Virus record (IMG/VR): IMGVR_UViG_3300025586_000016
Span: 1 to 33,446 of that record
DNA: 33,446 bases
Source: a virus
Reading direction: 5' to 3' (one strand)
Shown here: positions 22,685-29,960 of the stretch, piece after piece
How positions within the stretch are numbered: position 1 is the first letter of the stretch
How the letters are laid out: each line of letters starts with the position of its first letter
Translations under genes and position numbers: made by a program
Notes under the pieces: model-generated
What the model was told of the DNA's origin: nothing
The model's database searches: none
Seen by the model: the letters and a program-made list of their open reading frames with translations, nothing else

Positions 22685-22700
22685 TAAGTTGATCAACTTA
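22685..22700. promoter_or_regulatory. 16-bp perfect palindrome TAAGTTGATCAACTTA
   Basis: The core GTTGATCAAC also occurs at 18334-18343, and partial forms lie at 13502-13510 and 18297-18303, all in non-coding DNA. This suggests a common binding protein. Confidence 0.55.
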
Positions 22701-22780
22701 AAAAGAACGTCATATTGAAGTTATGAAAACGGGGGTAGGGGGGCAGACTTCCTCAAATGCACCATTTTTGAAAAATATTG

Positions 22781-22836
22781 AAAAAACCACCCCCAGAGAG
22801 CCGGTAAGTTGGCTACCCTACTGGTATACCAACCGG
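22781..22836 (-). terminator. Possible terminator after the methyltransferase gene
   Basis: On the minus strand CCGGTTGG and CCAA(CTTA)CCGG can pair and are followed, after a G-rich stretch, by TTTTTT. The stem is imperfect and lies 17 bases from the T run, so confidence is low. Confidence 0.3.
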
Positions 22837-22898
22837 TCCCTCCAGGGGCCACTGTGAACGGATACGGGGGGTTGGTCACACGGTAAACCGTCACCCGG

Positions 22899-24212
22899 TC
22901 AACTGGTAACCTGTGTATCGTGTATTCGCGATCTGGACAACTGGCAATAGGCTTGGTTTATATCGATACCGATGAACCGGCGATTTGTCAGTTTCGCCAC
23001 AACGCCGACAGTGCCAGATCCGGCGAATGGGTCCAGTACGGTGCACGGTACCGGGTTCGCGGGTACGCAGTCGCAAATGGGTTTCCAGCCAACGGTCGTT
23101 GATGTGACGCACGGTCCGCGTCGGATGTCCCGCGTTTCGCCACCACCCTGCAAGTTTTCGCCGTTTTTTCCATCGGGTAGGTTGCCAGCTTTGCCACTGC
23201 CAGACTCGAAAGTCCGTGTCTTTTCCAGCATTCGTATGAACGGGGTACCGCAAACGGTGCAGCACCCACCAGATGAAGTACCGGCCAACAAACACGTCTT
23301 GGCCAATTTTTCTGGGAAGGTGGCGAAGTGTGCAGCTTTGTAAGGCTTAGTCTGTATAGCCCAGACGGAACGCCGATTCCTGGTACCCGAATAGGTGGCG
23401 TAATCGGCACCGCGACGGTTTCCCTGCCGGTTACCTGATCCTTTGGCTGCGATAGTCCCTGCAGGGAACACACCGACTTCTCTAACCGCTTCCTGATCGC
23501 AGATATACCACTCAGATTTCGTCAGCATGAACAGGTACTCGTGTGACGTGGTAGGCCGCCAAGATCCACGTTTCAATACCCAGCCGTCGTTCGGGTTGCA
23601 CTTTTCGCACCCGTTACACTCGATACGCTCGCCGGAAACGGTAACCTGGTGGCGTTCCCATCGAAAACCGTTGACGCTTTCCGGCATACATGATCCGACG
23701 TAGTCAGGGTTATCCGACATGCCTTTTGCCCAGATCACGTCACGACGTAACCACCAGCCGTCGGCCTGTAATGCGAACGCCACACGCCACGGGATACCCA
23801 CGAGGTCTTTGTGCTTCAACCCGAATGAATGCGCGTCACGACTTGGTGACCGCCCATTGTGACGGCCTCTGTTTACGGTCTCGCCATCGGATGTTTTCCC
23901 ATGCTCACCACCTGCCAATGTTTCGGCTGGCATGTAAGTCCCACCACGAGCAGCGGCGTAGCTATCGCCGAGATTCAACCAGCACACGCCATCGTCACGC
24001 AACACCCGACGCACCTCGCGGAACACGCCAACCATGCGGGCAACGTACTCGTCAGGCGTTGACTCCAACCCGATCTGGCCAGTGGTTTGATAATCACGCA
24101 ACCCCCAGTAGGGCGGGCTGGTGATGACGCAGTGTACCGAGTTGTCAGGTAATTTCGCCAACCCCTCGATCGCGTCCGCGTTGATGATTCTGCTTTTTCT
24201 TGCCATGGTCAT
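22899..24212 (-). CDS. DNA adenine/cytosine-N4 methyltransferase
   Basis: The 437-residue product is an N6-adenine or N4-cytosine methyltransferase. Catalytic motif IV TSPPYWGLRDY (residues 31-41) comes before the SAM-binding motif LDPFAGSGTVG near the C terminus, the beta-class order. Between them lie conserved DLVGIPWRVAFALQADGWWLRRDVIWAK and SHEYLFMLTKS. Two Cys clusters (CNGCEKC; GGCCTVCG with CDC later) may bind zinc. No matching restriction enzyme is next to it, so it probably protects phage DNA from host restriction. The start may be ATG 24212 or ATG 24206, the latter having the better AAGGG spacing. Confidence 0.92.
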   Translation of the reverse strand: MTMARKSRIINADAIEGLAKLPDNSVHCVITSPPYWGLRDYQTTGQIGLESTPDEYVARMVGVFREVRRVLRDDGVCWLNLGDSYAAARGGTYMPAETLAGGEHGKTSDGETVNRGRHNGRSPSRDAHSFGLKHKDLVGIPWRVAFALQADGWWLRRDVIWAKGMSDNPDYVGSCMPESVNGFRWERHQVTVSGERIECNGCEKCNPNDGWVLKRGSWRPTTSHEYLFMLTKSEWYICDQEAVREVGVFPAGTIAAKGSGNRQGNRRGADYATYSGTRNRRSVWAIQTKPYKAAHFATFPEKLAKTCLLAGTSSGGCCTVCGTPFIRMLEKTRTFESGSGKAGNLPDGKNGENLQGGGETRDIRRGPCVTSTTVGWKPICDCVPANPVPCTVLDPFAGSGTVGVVAKLTNRRFIGIDINQAYCQLSRSRIHDTQVTS

Positions 24213-24265
24213 AATCCCTTTCGTGTATTATTTCCAGTCACCCAGATCGGATGACCGGTCTCCGG

Positions 24266-24427
24266 TCACTTTTCCACAATCGATCCAATGCCAAGTAGTA
24301 GTACACCAACGGCTATTATGCCAATATTCTCCATCAGTGGCATGCCACCGAATAGCAAGCTGATAGCACCGTAGAAGCAAAAACAGGCGGACAGTAGGTA
24401 GATTGTGGCGCAAGCTTTGTTTCTCAT
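24266..24427 (-). CDS. Small two-helix membrane protein, 53 residues
   Basis: ATG 24427 forms ATGA with the upstream gene's stop, which supports this start over the longer frame from 24592. The product starts MRNKACATIYLLSACFCFYG and has two hydrophobic segments (about residues 7-27 and 32-49) joined by a short GMPLMEN loop. It is likely an inner-membrane protein of unknown role. Confidence 0.65.
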   Translation of the reverse strand: MRNKACATIYLLSACFCFYGAISLLFGGMPLMENIGIIAVGVLLLGIGSIVEK

Positions 24428-24753
24428 CTCGGGTAGTCTCCTACTGGTAGGTTCTCTACGGTATCGCTGTTGAACTGCGCGATGAGGTGATCGCGTAATG
24501 CTTTCGCCACCTCCTTGGCGCACACTGGTTGACTGCCTTTGTCGTTGTTTTGCCACTGCACAGTCCAGTTGCGCCACGAGGTTTGCCCGCAAAATTCAGA
24601 CTTGACAGAGTAGTAGTTGAATGTGCCAGTGTCACCGATGGCACGGTATGTACCCGCCGAGTCGCGAGCTAGCGTAGTCTTGCCAAACACGAGCTCCATG
24701 GGCATTGCCGGTTCAGTCGGCATGTCGAATGCAATCTGGTAAACCTGTATCAT
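24424..24753 (-). CDS. Hypothetical 109-residue protein
   Basis: The product begins MIQVYQIAFDMPTEPAMPME and has a beta-rich first half (YRAIGDTGTFNYYSVKSEF, WRNWTVQW) and a helical region EVAKALRDHLIAQFNSD. ATG 24753 is preceded by AGGAG within a 33-base leader that is repeated exactly before the gene at 25566. The family is unknown. Confidence 0.65.
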   Translation of the reverse strand: MIQVYQIAFDMPTEPAMPMELVFGKTTLARDSAGTYRAIGDTGTFNYYSVKSEFCGQTSWRNWTVQWQNNDKGSQPVCAKEVAKALRDHLIAQFNSDTVENLPVGDYPR

Positions 24754-24783
24754 CTCGTATCTCCTGTTGTGTTAGGACCGATA
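24751..24783 (-). repeat. 33-bp leader repeat, copy 1
   Basis: These 33 bases are identical to 25564-25596. Each copy covers the start codon and AGGAG site of the gene that follows, extending to TATCGGTCC upstream. It may be a mobile or duplicated translation leader with promoter elements. Confidence 0.85.
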
Positions 24784-24794
24784 CTAGTATTACG

Positions 24795-25088
24795 TCAACC
24801 CAAGTGTTTCGGGTTATCCTTAACGTCTCCACCGTTGTTGTATTTGATATCACACCCGCGAGTGAGGTCTACCGCGTAGGCGATAAACAGAGGCACACTA
24901 ACTGCCACAATCCACATGAGTATCCATGCAGCTTTTTCCTTTCCGGGCGGGAACGTTGGTGCATCTATGCTTGTGACAAGTTCAGCCAATGCACACATGA
25001 ACGTCTTCCACGCTACGTTCGCAAAACCACAGAATAATATGGTCATGGCAATACCGTAGAACGTTCGGGCCAACCACATCATTTTCAT
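24795..25088 (-). CDS. Membrane protein, 97 residues
   Basis: The product starts MKMMWLARTFYGIAMTILFC with a first hydrophobic helix (about residues 8-27), followed by a hydrophilic stretch and a second helix AAWILMWIVAVSVPLFIAY (about 53-71), then a polar tail. AGGAC lies about 9 bases upstream. It lies between the small-gene cluster and the NDT-like gene. Function unknown; topology suggests an inner-membrane protein. Confidence 0.65.
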   Translation of the reverse strand: MKMMWLARTFYGIAMTILFCGFANVAWKTFMCALAELVTSIDAPTFPPGKEKAAWILMWIVAVSVPLFIAYAVDLTRGCDIKYNNGGDVKDNPKHLG

Positions 25089-25101
25089 CTCATTGGTCCT
25101 T

Positions 25102-25566
25102 TCAATCTAGTTCGTATTTGCCTAAACAGTATCCGCGAATTGCATCTTTCAGGTTATCGAGTCCACGATGAACCAGGGTGCGTGGCCTTGCGAGCATCGT
25201 CTGAATATTTACATCCTGTATGCGCTTGTAATCAGGGTGGCACCCGATGATTAGAGGCTTGGTTGTCATCGACCACGCACCGAGTTCATATAGCACAATA
25301 GGACACAAGGTCTCACACGGGAACCAGAACAGGATCGCATCTGCTTTCCTCAGATGGTCATGTTCCCACTTTATTTGATCCATCGCCGCGTTCGGGTCAC
25401 CGATAGGGAAGTCTTCGCGCCTTGGGTTGAAGACTGTCACGTCTACATCCTCTAAGTATCTGACTACGTCGCTCTGCCAGTCAGGGCACCCTGTGATACC
25501 ACCTGCAAGGAATACCTTCATCGCCACATCTGGCCCTGTGGTGTTCGGTGCTTCTATGTATCTCAT
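25102..25566 (-). CDS. Nucleoside 2-deoxyribosyltransferase-like enzyme
   Basis: The 154-residue product shows the family pattern: MKVFLAGGITGCPDWQSDVV, then FNPRREDFP, IKWEHDHLRKADAILFWFP, and ETLCPIVLYELGAW with the probable catalytic Glu. These enzymes exchange bases between deoxyribonucleosides or cleave nucleotide N-glycosidic bonds, in the cytosol. In a phage this could recycle nucleotides from degraded host DNA or alter the nucleotide pool. The start ATG 25566 uses the 33-base leader copy with AGGAG; a later in-frame ATG (25521) also exists. Confidence 0.82.
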   Translation of the reverse strand: MRYIEAPNTTGPDVAMKVFLAGGITGCPDWQSDVVRYLEDVDVTVFNPRREDFPIGDPNAAMDQIKWEHDHLRKADAILFWFPCETLCPIVLYELGAWSMTTKPLIIGCHPDYKRIQDVNIQTMLARPRTLVHRGLDNLKDAIRGYCLGKYELD

Positions 25567-25596
25567 CTCGTATCTCCTGTTGTGTTAGGACCGATA
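25564..25596 (-). repeat. 33-bp leader repeat, copy 2
   Basis: Exact copy of 24751-24783. The sequences on either side differ, so the duplicated part is limited to the leader and first codon. Confidence 0.85.
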
Positions 25597-25608
25597 AGGT
25601 AAGATATG

Positions 25609-26019
25609 TCAACTACTTATTTCTTCTTCGTACCTCCTTTTGAGTTCATCTCGCTCGTCCTGTTCGATCGGTCGCATACCTGGATTGTCAAATCCATCGA
25701 TATCACGTCGATACAGTTCTCGCATATGCTTCTGACATCGGTGATTTTCTTCAGGATAGATCAGGGTCCACGTCGCGCATCCGTATCGAGTATCCTTGCC
25801 GTTACATCCGTCTGTATGCTTTAATTCGATGGGTGTAGCTCCAGTTTCCCCACATCTGTCGCACTCAAAGAACACCATACCGGTCTCTTTGTTCACGTAA
25901 CGGATGATAGGTGGCACCCATCCTCCATCTGGATCGCCTGACTTGATGTGTCTCAATTCAAATAGACCGGGAATTGCTTTGATCCAGATTACGAATGGTA
26001 GTCTGCGTTTGGTAATCAT
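25609..26019 (-). CDS. Hypothetical Cys-rich protein, 136 residues
   Basis: The product begins MITKRRLPFVIWIKAIPGLF. It has a zinc-knuckle-like FFECDRCGETG and further Cys in DGCNGKDTRYGCATW and HRCQKH. The C terminus is long, charged and helical (QDERDELKRRYEEEI). Four to five Cys with His suggest a zinc site. AGGAG lies upstream of ATG 26019 in a leader partly like the 33-bp repeats. Function unknown. Confidence 0.65.
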   Translation of the reverse strand: MITKRRLPFVIWIKAIPGLFELRHIKSGDPDGGWVPPIIRYVNKETGMVFFECDRCGETGATPIELKHTDGCNGKDTRYGCATWTLIYPEENHRCQKHMRELYRRDIDGFDNPGMRPIEQDERDELKRRYEEEISS

Positions 26020-26034
26020 CCTGTATCTCCTGCG

Positions 26035-26172
26035 TTACTCGTATATCTTTGACACTACATCAACAATCATATTACAGACTACTATAAGAGCCACAACCAG
26101 GAACATGAGTGCGAATAGACGGGCATCGCACGCGCTCAGTTTGCTAATACCGTCATGAAACGCTTCGTTCAT
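26035..26172 (-). CDS. Tiny membrane protein, 45 residues
   Basis: ATG 26172 has GGAGG upstream and forms ATGA with the upstream stop. The product starts MNEAFHDGISKLSACDARLF and has one hydrophobic helix, ALMFLVVALIVVCNMIVDVV. Size and pattern fit a single-pass inner-membrane protein. Function unknown. Confidence 0.65.
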   Translation of the reverse strand: MNEAFHDGISKLSACDARLFALMFLVVALIVVCNMIVDVVSKIYE

Positions 26173-26780
26173 CCTTCGCCTCCTGTGTCGTTGGTTGGGG
26201 CTGGGAATGCCCGCAGTATGCTGTCCACCATATCGTTAGTCTCGCTTACAGCTTTATCGTTTGTCCAGTGTGTTCTGTGGTCATGATCCCATGAGTGGTT
26301 GCCATCCCAACCGAACACGACACCGCCACGTTCAACCCACGATTCGACATAAGTCACCCCACCATATGCCTCGATATCATCAGTTGTGGGGTAATTACCA
26401 CGGTCTTCTGGAATCCACGGAACCCACACATACCCATTCATATATGTTGGCAAAGACCGCCACATTGTGGACAACTCTCTAATCTCTGGATTGTTTGATG
26501 GTGCGTTTTTCCTTTGCACGACCCAGGCAGTCATCCCATCACGTTCCCACGTATGGACAGATTTGTCAAAAATGGCAGTTGGTGAGCTTTTGTATGGCCT
26601 CGGTTCATCGTTGAATACTTCCACTACGACTCTGTTTCTACTGCCACATGTATGGCATCTGGCGTGCCCGACAGAGGTAGCTCCCTCTGGGCTTGTTACT
26701 TCGAGTAGGTAGCTCCCGCGGTTTGAGCATTCACTGCATGAAAGTTTAGCTATCCTTTCATATGTCCATTCCTTAATCAC
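26169..26780 (-). CDS. Zinc-ribbon hypothetical protein, 203 residues
   Basis: I place the start at GTG 26780, which forms GTGA with the upstream stop and has AGGGG about 8 bases upstream; an in-frame start at 26843 would overlap the neighbour by 67 bases. The product has an N-terminal zinc ribbon (CSEC and CHTC), then a Trp-rich part (RDGMTAWVVQRKN, YMNGYVWVPWIP) and a C-terminal WERGG..FGWDGNHSWDHDH block. Function unknown. Confidence 0.68.
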   Translation of the reverse strand: MIKEWTYERIAKLSCSECSNRGSYLLEVTSPEGATSVGHARCHTCGSRNRVVVEVFNDEPRPYKSSPTAIFDKSVHTWERDGMTAWVVQRKNAPSNNPEIRELSTMWRSLPTYMNGYVWVPWIPEDRGNYPTTDDIEAYGGVTYVESWVERGGVVFGWDGNHSWDHDHRTHWTNDKAVSETNDMVDSILRAFPAPTNDTGGEG

Positions 26781-27211
26781 CCTTTGTCCCCTGTGTCGTT
26801 GTCCGTGGCTTCCAGCTTCTTCAGTGTCCGCTGTATCGCCCACCTCACTGATCCGGGGTCAAGCACGACGCATGTTTGTTTCAACAACTCTATCGCCTCT
26901 GCGAACAACTCCCTATCCACCGGTGGCGTGGTGCTCCACTTCGACTCGCGGTAGGCTTCGTCGGTGAGGACCGACACTTCGCCTGTGTCGTCTTCTGTGA
27001 TGATCCAGTCACCCGGAACGATTACAGTCGCGTGAAAAATTATACGACTGGGGATTACACCGACACCGTCCATATCAATATCGAGGCCACGGCTTGACAG
27101 GACCGCCTTTATCTCGATGGTGGTGAACCTAGGTCGATACACAAGGGTGTGTTCAACCCCGTCGCCCCACTGCACCGCCGTTGCCGTCTGCTTCGCGTAT
27201 ACCTCACTCAT
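26777..27211 (-). CDS. Hypothetical 144-residue protein
   Basis: ATG 27211 (MSEVYAKQTATAVQ) overlaps the end of the previous gene by 8 bases. The product has a beta-rich first two thirds with GDWIITEDDTGEVSVLTDEAYR, which resembles a small surface-like or PGDWI-containing domain, and a helical C-terminal third. Its first 8 residues resemble those of the gene at 27371. Function unknown. Confidence 0.65.
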   Translation of the reverse strand: MSEVYAKQTATAVQWGDGVEHTLVYRPRFTTIEIKAVLSSRGLDIDMDGVGVIPSRIIFHATVIVPGDWIITEDDTGEVSVLTDEAYRESKWSTTPPVDRELFAEAIELLKQTCVVLDPGSVRWAIQRTLKKLEATDNDTGDKG

Positions 27212-27371
27212 CAGTATCACTTTGCCCCTCTTGCCCATCTATGACGGCAAGCAGTTCTTCACCTTCACGAACCAGGTGGCCCGCCATGTTTGCGTCCTCC
27301 ACGACAGCACGGAATATCTCGATGATCCGCTCCGTCGCCTCTTCTGTTGTCGCGTATACCTGCTCACTCAT
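27204..27371 (-). CDS. Small acidic helical protein, 55 residues
   Basis: ATG 27371 forms ATGA with the upstream stop. The 55-residue product starts MSEQVYATTEEATERIIEIF and is almost entirely helical and acidic. Its start matches the next gene (MSEVYA) and the DNA there is similar too, so the two starts may derive from a small duplication. Function unknown. Confidence 0.62.
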   Translation of the reverse strand: MSEQVYATTEEATERIIEIFRAVVEDANMAGHLVREGEELLAVIDGQEGQSDTDE

Positions 27372-27634
27372 CGCGGGTCTCCTTCTTCTATGCGCGCCTC
27401 ATCCATGATATCACGGCATCGTCCGTATGATCCCCTCTCGAAGTCTTTGGGATTGTTTATCGCGCACCATTCTCTAGCCTCTTTTGCAAGGTCTCGCTCA
27501 CAGTCGATTTCATCCTGCGGATACCCACCCCTCTTGAGATCATCTGCCATAGATTCAGCAGACAGCGCAAGCAACGACACCAGGTAGTGGTGATTAAAGG
27601 CTTCTGCGTATGCACTCTCTCGTGTATCAGTCAT
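27368..27634 (-). CDS. Hypothetical 88-residue protein
   Basis: I use ATG 27634 (MTDTRESAYAEAFNHHYLVS), which overlaps the previous gene by 8 bases; an in-frame start at 27748 lies inside that gene. The product is helical and acidic, with LLALSAESMADDLKRGGYPQ in the middle. No family is recognised. Confidence 0.62.
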   Translation of the reverse strand: MTDTRESAYAEAFNHHYLVSLLALSAESMADDLKRGGYPQDEIDCERDLAKEAREWCAINNPKDFERGSYGRCRDIMDEARIEEGDPR

Positions 27635-28019
27635 CGCGGGTCTTCTTGGTGGTATACTTTGCCAGGATAGCGTTTGCCATCTTGCACATTTCGCGCCCTG
27701 ACATGTTGATAAATGCGTGTTGCTCATGGACCCCATCATGTCCACCAATAGCGACAGATGATGACCTGCTGTGCATTTTGACGGTGATCTTTTCGCCTAC
27801 ATACTCCATGTCTTCGTTGTTGTTGTTGACGTTGCTGTATGAATACACCTCATCTTGTTCCCCCTTTTCTGTTGAACTGGCCACTTGCACGTAGGGCGCA
27901 TCACGCCAGCACGTATGACATAGGCGTGACACGTTATGCCGGTAGTCGCCAGTCATGGTATAGACTTGGCCACAGCGTCCGCAGACTGTGCGGTTGACAG
28001 GGTTGTTTTCCGTTGGCAT
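27627..28019 (-). CDS. Zinc-ribbon hypothetical protein, 130 residues
   Basis: ATG 28019 has a perfect AGGAGGT upstream. The product starts MPTENNPVNRTVCGRCGQVY, with CGRCG and CHTC forming a zinc ribbon in the first 40 residues, then a beta-rich domain (YVGEKITVKMHSRSSSVAIG) and a helical end (REMCKMANAILAKYTTK). It heads a chain of overlapping genes down to 26035. Function unknown. Confidence 0.68.
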   Translation of the reverse strand: MPTENNPVNRTVCGRCGQVYTMTGDYRHNVSRLCHTCWRDAPYVQVASSTEKGEQDEVYSYSNVNNNNEDMEYVGEKITVKMHSRSSSVAIGGHDGVHEQHAFINMSGREMCKMANAILAKYTTKKTRDD

Positions 28020-28045
28020 GGGTCACCTCCTGGTTTCGCCATTAC

Positions 28046-28318
28046 TTATTTAGCGCAAATCAACGATGGGATCAGTTTATCGGTGCAAGTGTTGCGGTTT
28101 TCGGCCAGTACGTGTAACTCCTTGGGTGTTGGGAGCACATACATATCCCACATGGTTGCCGTTGACATGTCGCGAAACAGCATAGTGGTCGAGCGTTCCA
28201 TAATGGTGTCTATTTGGCTGTAGGTGAATCCGATATCCCTCAAGGTTTTGTGTGTGTTGTTGTACGGGTAGTTTATGGTGATCCGGAGATGTATGTGGAT
28301 TCTTTTCACTTGTGACAT
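28046..28318 (-). CDS. Hypothetical 90-residue protein
   Basis: ATG 28318 has AAAGGAG at a good distance. The product begins MSQVKRIHIHLRITINYPYN and is beta-like at the start, with helices after (YSQIDTIMERSTTMLFRD). No family is recognised. It lies between two Cys-rich genes in the accessory block. Confidence 0.65.
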   Translation of the reverse strand: MSQVKRIHIHLRITINYPYNNTHKTLRDIGFTYSQIDTIMERSTTMLFRDMSTATMWDMYVLPTPKELHVLAENRNTCTDKLIPSLICAK

Positions 28319-28321
28319 GGG

Positions 28322-28732
28322 TTACTCCTTTACGCTCGCCTTTACCGGGGTATTCCAAGCTGCGTCGCCGTTATTCCGATACCCTACGTAGCATGGTCGA
28401 CTGCAAAACCCGGTACGCTTACGTTGGGTGGGCAAAAAGGCTTTACCGCAGTGCAGACAGATGTAGGCCGTGGCGGTTTCCGCTACTCGTCTTGCGATCG
28501 CCTGCACCTGGCAACCGGGTGAACAGTATCTGGATGAGCGTGTACCGGTATACGATTTACCGCAGAGTTTGCATTTCCGTGGACGGTCTTCGAGAAAAAG
28601 TGACATTACCGGTATGGCTTCGTCCGCCCACTGGACACCTTCTTCTGGTGGCTCTCCGGTGATGCCGAGACTTTCCCACTGCTCGGGTGGTATGTGTTTA
28701 ACCTCACTGAGGGTTTCCCAGTCAGTCATCAT
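28322..28732 (-). CDS. Double treble-clef zinc-finger protein
   Basis: ATG 28732 forms ATGA with the upstream gene. The 136-residue product has two zinc units of matching layout, CKLCGKSYTG...RYCSPGC and CLHCGKAFLP...GFCSRPC, preceded by an acidic N-terminal region. Such CxxC...CSxxC units bind nucleic acid or act as protein docking sites. It is likely a regulator or nuclease-associated protein, but no catalytic residues are visible. Confidence 0.72.
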   Translation of the reverse strand: MMTDWETLSEVKHIPPEQWESLGITGEPPEEGVQWADEAIPVMSLFLEDRPRKCKLCGKSYTGTRSSRYCSPGCQVQAIARRVAETATAYICLHCGKAFLPTQRKRTGFCSRPCYVGYRNNGDAAWNTPVKASVKE

Positions 28733-29235
28733 CTGGCACCTGCCTTTTCACGATAGTATGCCGGGGTGCCGTTTCGGTCCACGAGGGTACCGATGCCCGG
28801 CATGGTAAACCGGGTGTTGCCCGCGGTGCCCATGTAGGTGTGGATCTCGGTTTTGGCATGGGTAACCTGGTTTGCCCGTAACTCGTCGGCGGCTGTCAGT
28901 AACTCAAGGTCTTGCATGTGGCCAGCCAACCGATCGATGTAAGCCGTGTTACCCTGACTGTAGAATGTGTGCATGTCGTGGACCCACTGATTGCAGATAC
29001 GGAACATCTCGTCCCACTCGGATTCCTCTATGGTTGACAGCAGGTGGTGCATGGATTCTTCCACAGCTTGGTTGCCGTTCAGTACCGCGGTGACCGTGAG
29101 GGTGACCAGTTTATCACGGTAGTCACTGACGTACAGATGGAGGGACTGGTTCTCAATGCCGCCGTTTATGTGTGACCAGTAGATAGTCCATGACCAGTGA
29201 GTGCCGATTTTCGACTTGTAGGTTACCATTGTCAC
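28729..29235 (-). CDS. Hypothetical 168-residue protein
   Basis: I use GTG 29235, which forms GTGA with the upstream stop and has GGAG 8 bases upstream; ATG 29229 is the alternative. The product has a Trp-rich start (KIGTHWSWTIYWSHINGG), a beta-rich first half and a helical second half (EEWD..FRICNQWVHDMHTF type). No motif is recognised. Confidence 0.65.
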   Translation of the reverse strand: MTMVTYKSKIGTHWSWTIYWSHINGGIENQSLHLYVSDYRDKLVTLTVTAVLNGNQAVEESMHHLLSTIEESEWDEMFRICNQWVHDMHTFYSQGNTAYIDRLAGHMQDLELLTAADELRANQVTHAKTEIHTYMGTAGNTRFTMPGIGTLVDRNGTPAYYREKAGAR

Positions 29236-29549
29236 GCCGGTGTCTCCAGTTTGATGATTACCACGTCGGGTCTCAGGTGCAGTCGCGCTTTACATAATGC
29301 GGTACACACCTCGTTGGTGACCGGTATTGACACCATGTGGCCGAATCTGATTTGTGAGTCGGTGCCAAGGCTGGTTTTACGTGCAGGTAGCCAGGTGATC
29401 TTGATGGTTTTCTGCCGAAGTAGCCCGTAGATCTGGTCTCGGGTCAGGGTGGATATGCCCAAGATACCGTGGACTGACTTTTTCCAGATGCGTTTACCAA
29501 GGCCTTGGGGCCACACGGACACGTTCACCAGGTGTGTTTTCGGTGTCAT
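29232..29549 (-). CDS. Hypothetical basic protein, 105 residues
   Basis: The product starts MTPKTHLVNVSVWPQGLGKR and is basic, with a segment LTRDQIYGLLRQKTIKITWL and a hydrophobic C-terminal strand pair. AGAGG lies upstream of ATG 29549. The gene overlaps the end of the previous one by 56 bases. A nucleic-acid-binding role is possible from charge only. Confidence 0.62.
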   Translation of the reverse strand: MTPKTHLVNVSVWPQGLGKRIWKKSVHGILGISTLTRDQIYGLLRQKTIKITWLPARKTSLGTDSQIRFGHMVSIPVTNEVCTALCKARLHLRPDVVIIKLETPA

Positions 29550-29958
29550 ACAGTTTTACCTCTGGGTTTACTGAAAGGGTTAACTTGGAACCGGATAACG
29601 AGTCAAGCAGGATTGCGTTTTCTCTGCGTTTCCATTCTATGTGGTCACGCTGAGTTTCACGGATACGTAGTGATAGCCGGACCAACATTGTAATGGCACC
29701 ATTTGCTTCAGAGGAGCGATCATTTCTCTTCTTCATATCTTTGATAAGGTTGTCGAGTGCTGATGCCCAGTTGGTGCTTTTAACCATGTCTTCAGAATAG
29801 CCAAGCTGGTAGCATACCATAGAGAGCCGCTTACTGGTTTTAATGTCGTAGGTGCTCAGTACCCCCAAAGTGGTATAGAGCGATGGGAATGCCACTTCGA
29901 GGGCGATGTTCATAAAGTCATGAATCACGTTTTTTTCGCAGACCGTGTTGGATTCCAT
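29494..29958 (-). CDS. Hypothetical helical protein, 154 residues
   Basis: ATG 29958 follows AGAGG by about 6 bases. The product starts MESNTVCEKNVIHDFMNIAL and is mainly helical (WASALDNLIKDMKKRNDRSS, MLVRLSLRIRETQRDHIEWK) with a beta-like end. No family is recognised. It sits in the coupled accessory operon. Confidence 0.65.
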   Translation of the reverse strand: MESNTVCEKNVIHDFMNIALEVAFPSLYTTLGVLSTYDIKTSKRLSMVCYQLGYSEDMVKSTNWASALDNLIKDMKKRNDRSSEANGAITMLVRLSLRIRETQRDHIEWKRRENAILLDSLSGSKLTLSVNPEVKLYDTENTPGERVRVAPRPW

Positions 29959-29960
29959 GT

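Larger units (their letters stand above)
22337..22898. other. 562-bp palindrome-rich non-coding region
   Basis: No gene is supported. The stretch contains the 16-bp palindrome TAAGTTGATCAACTTA (22685-22700), ATTTGGCCAAAT (22514-22525), GTCTCAT-A-ATGAGAC (22470-22484), CTTAGTGT...ACACTAAG (22563-22585) and TTGAGAC-TGA-GTCTCAA (22589-22605). One iteron-like copy lies at 22420-22444, and a TATACT hexamer at 22388-22393 could be a leftward -10. The layout suggests the control region for the early genes. Confidence 0.6.

Noticed and set aside
22400-22696. 98-residue minus-strand frame
   Set aside because: It crosses all the palindromes, has no ribosome site and unusual composition, so I treat the region as non-coding.
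22891-23473. Extra frames inside the methyltransferase gene
   Set aside because: They are shadows of the intact 437-codon gene, whose motifs all lie in one frame, so no frameshift is needed.
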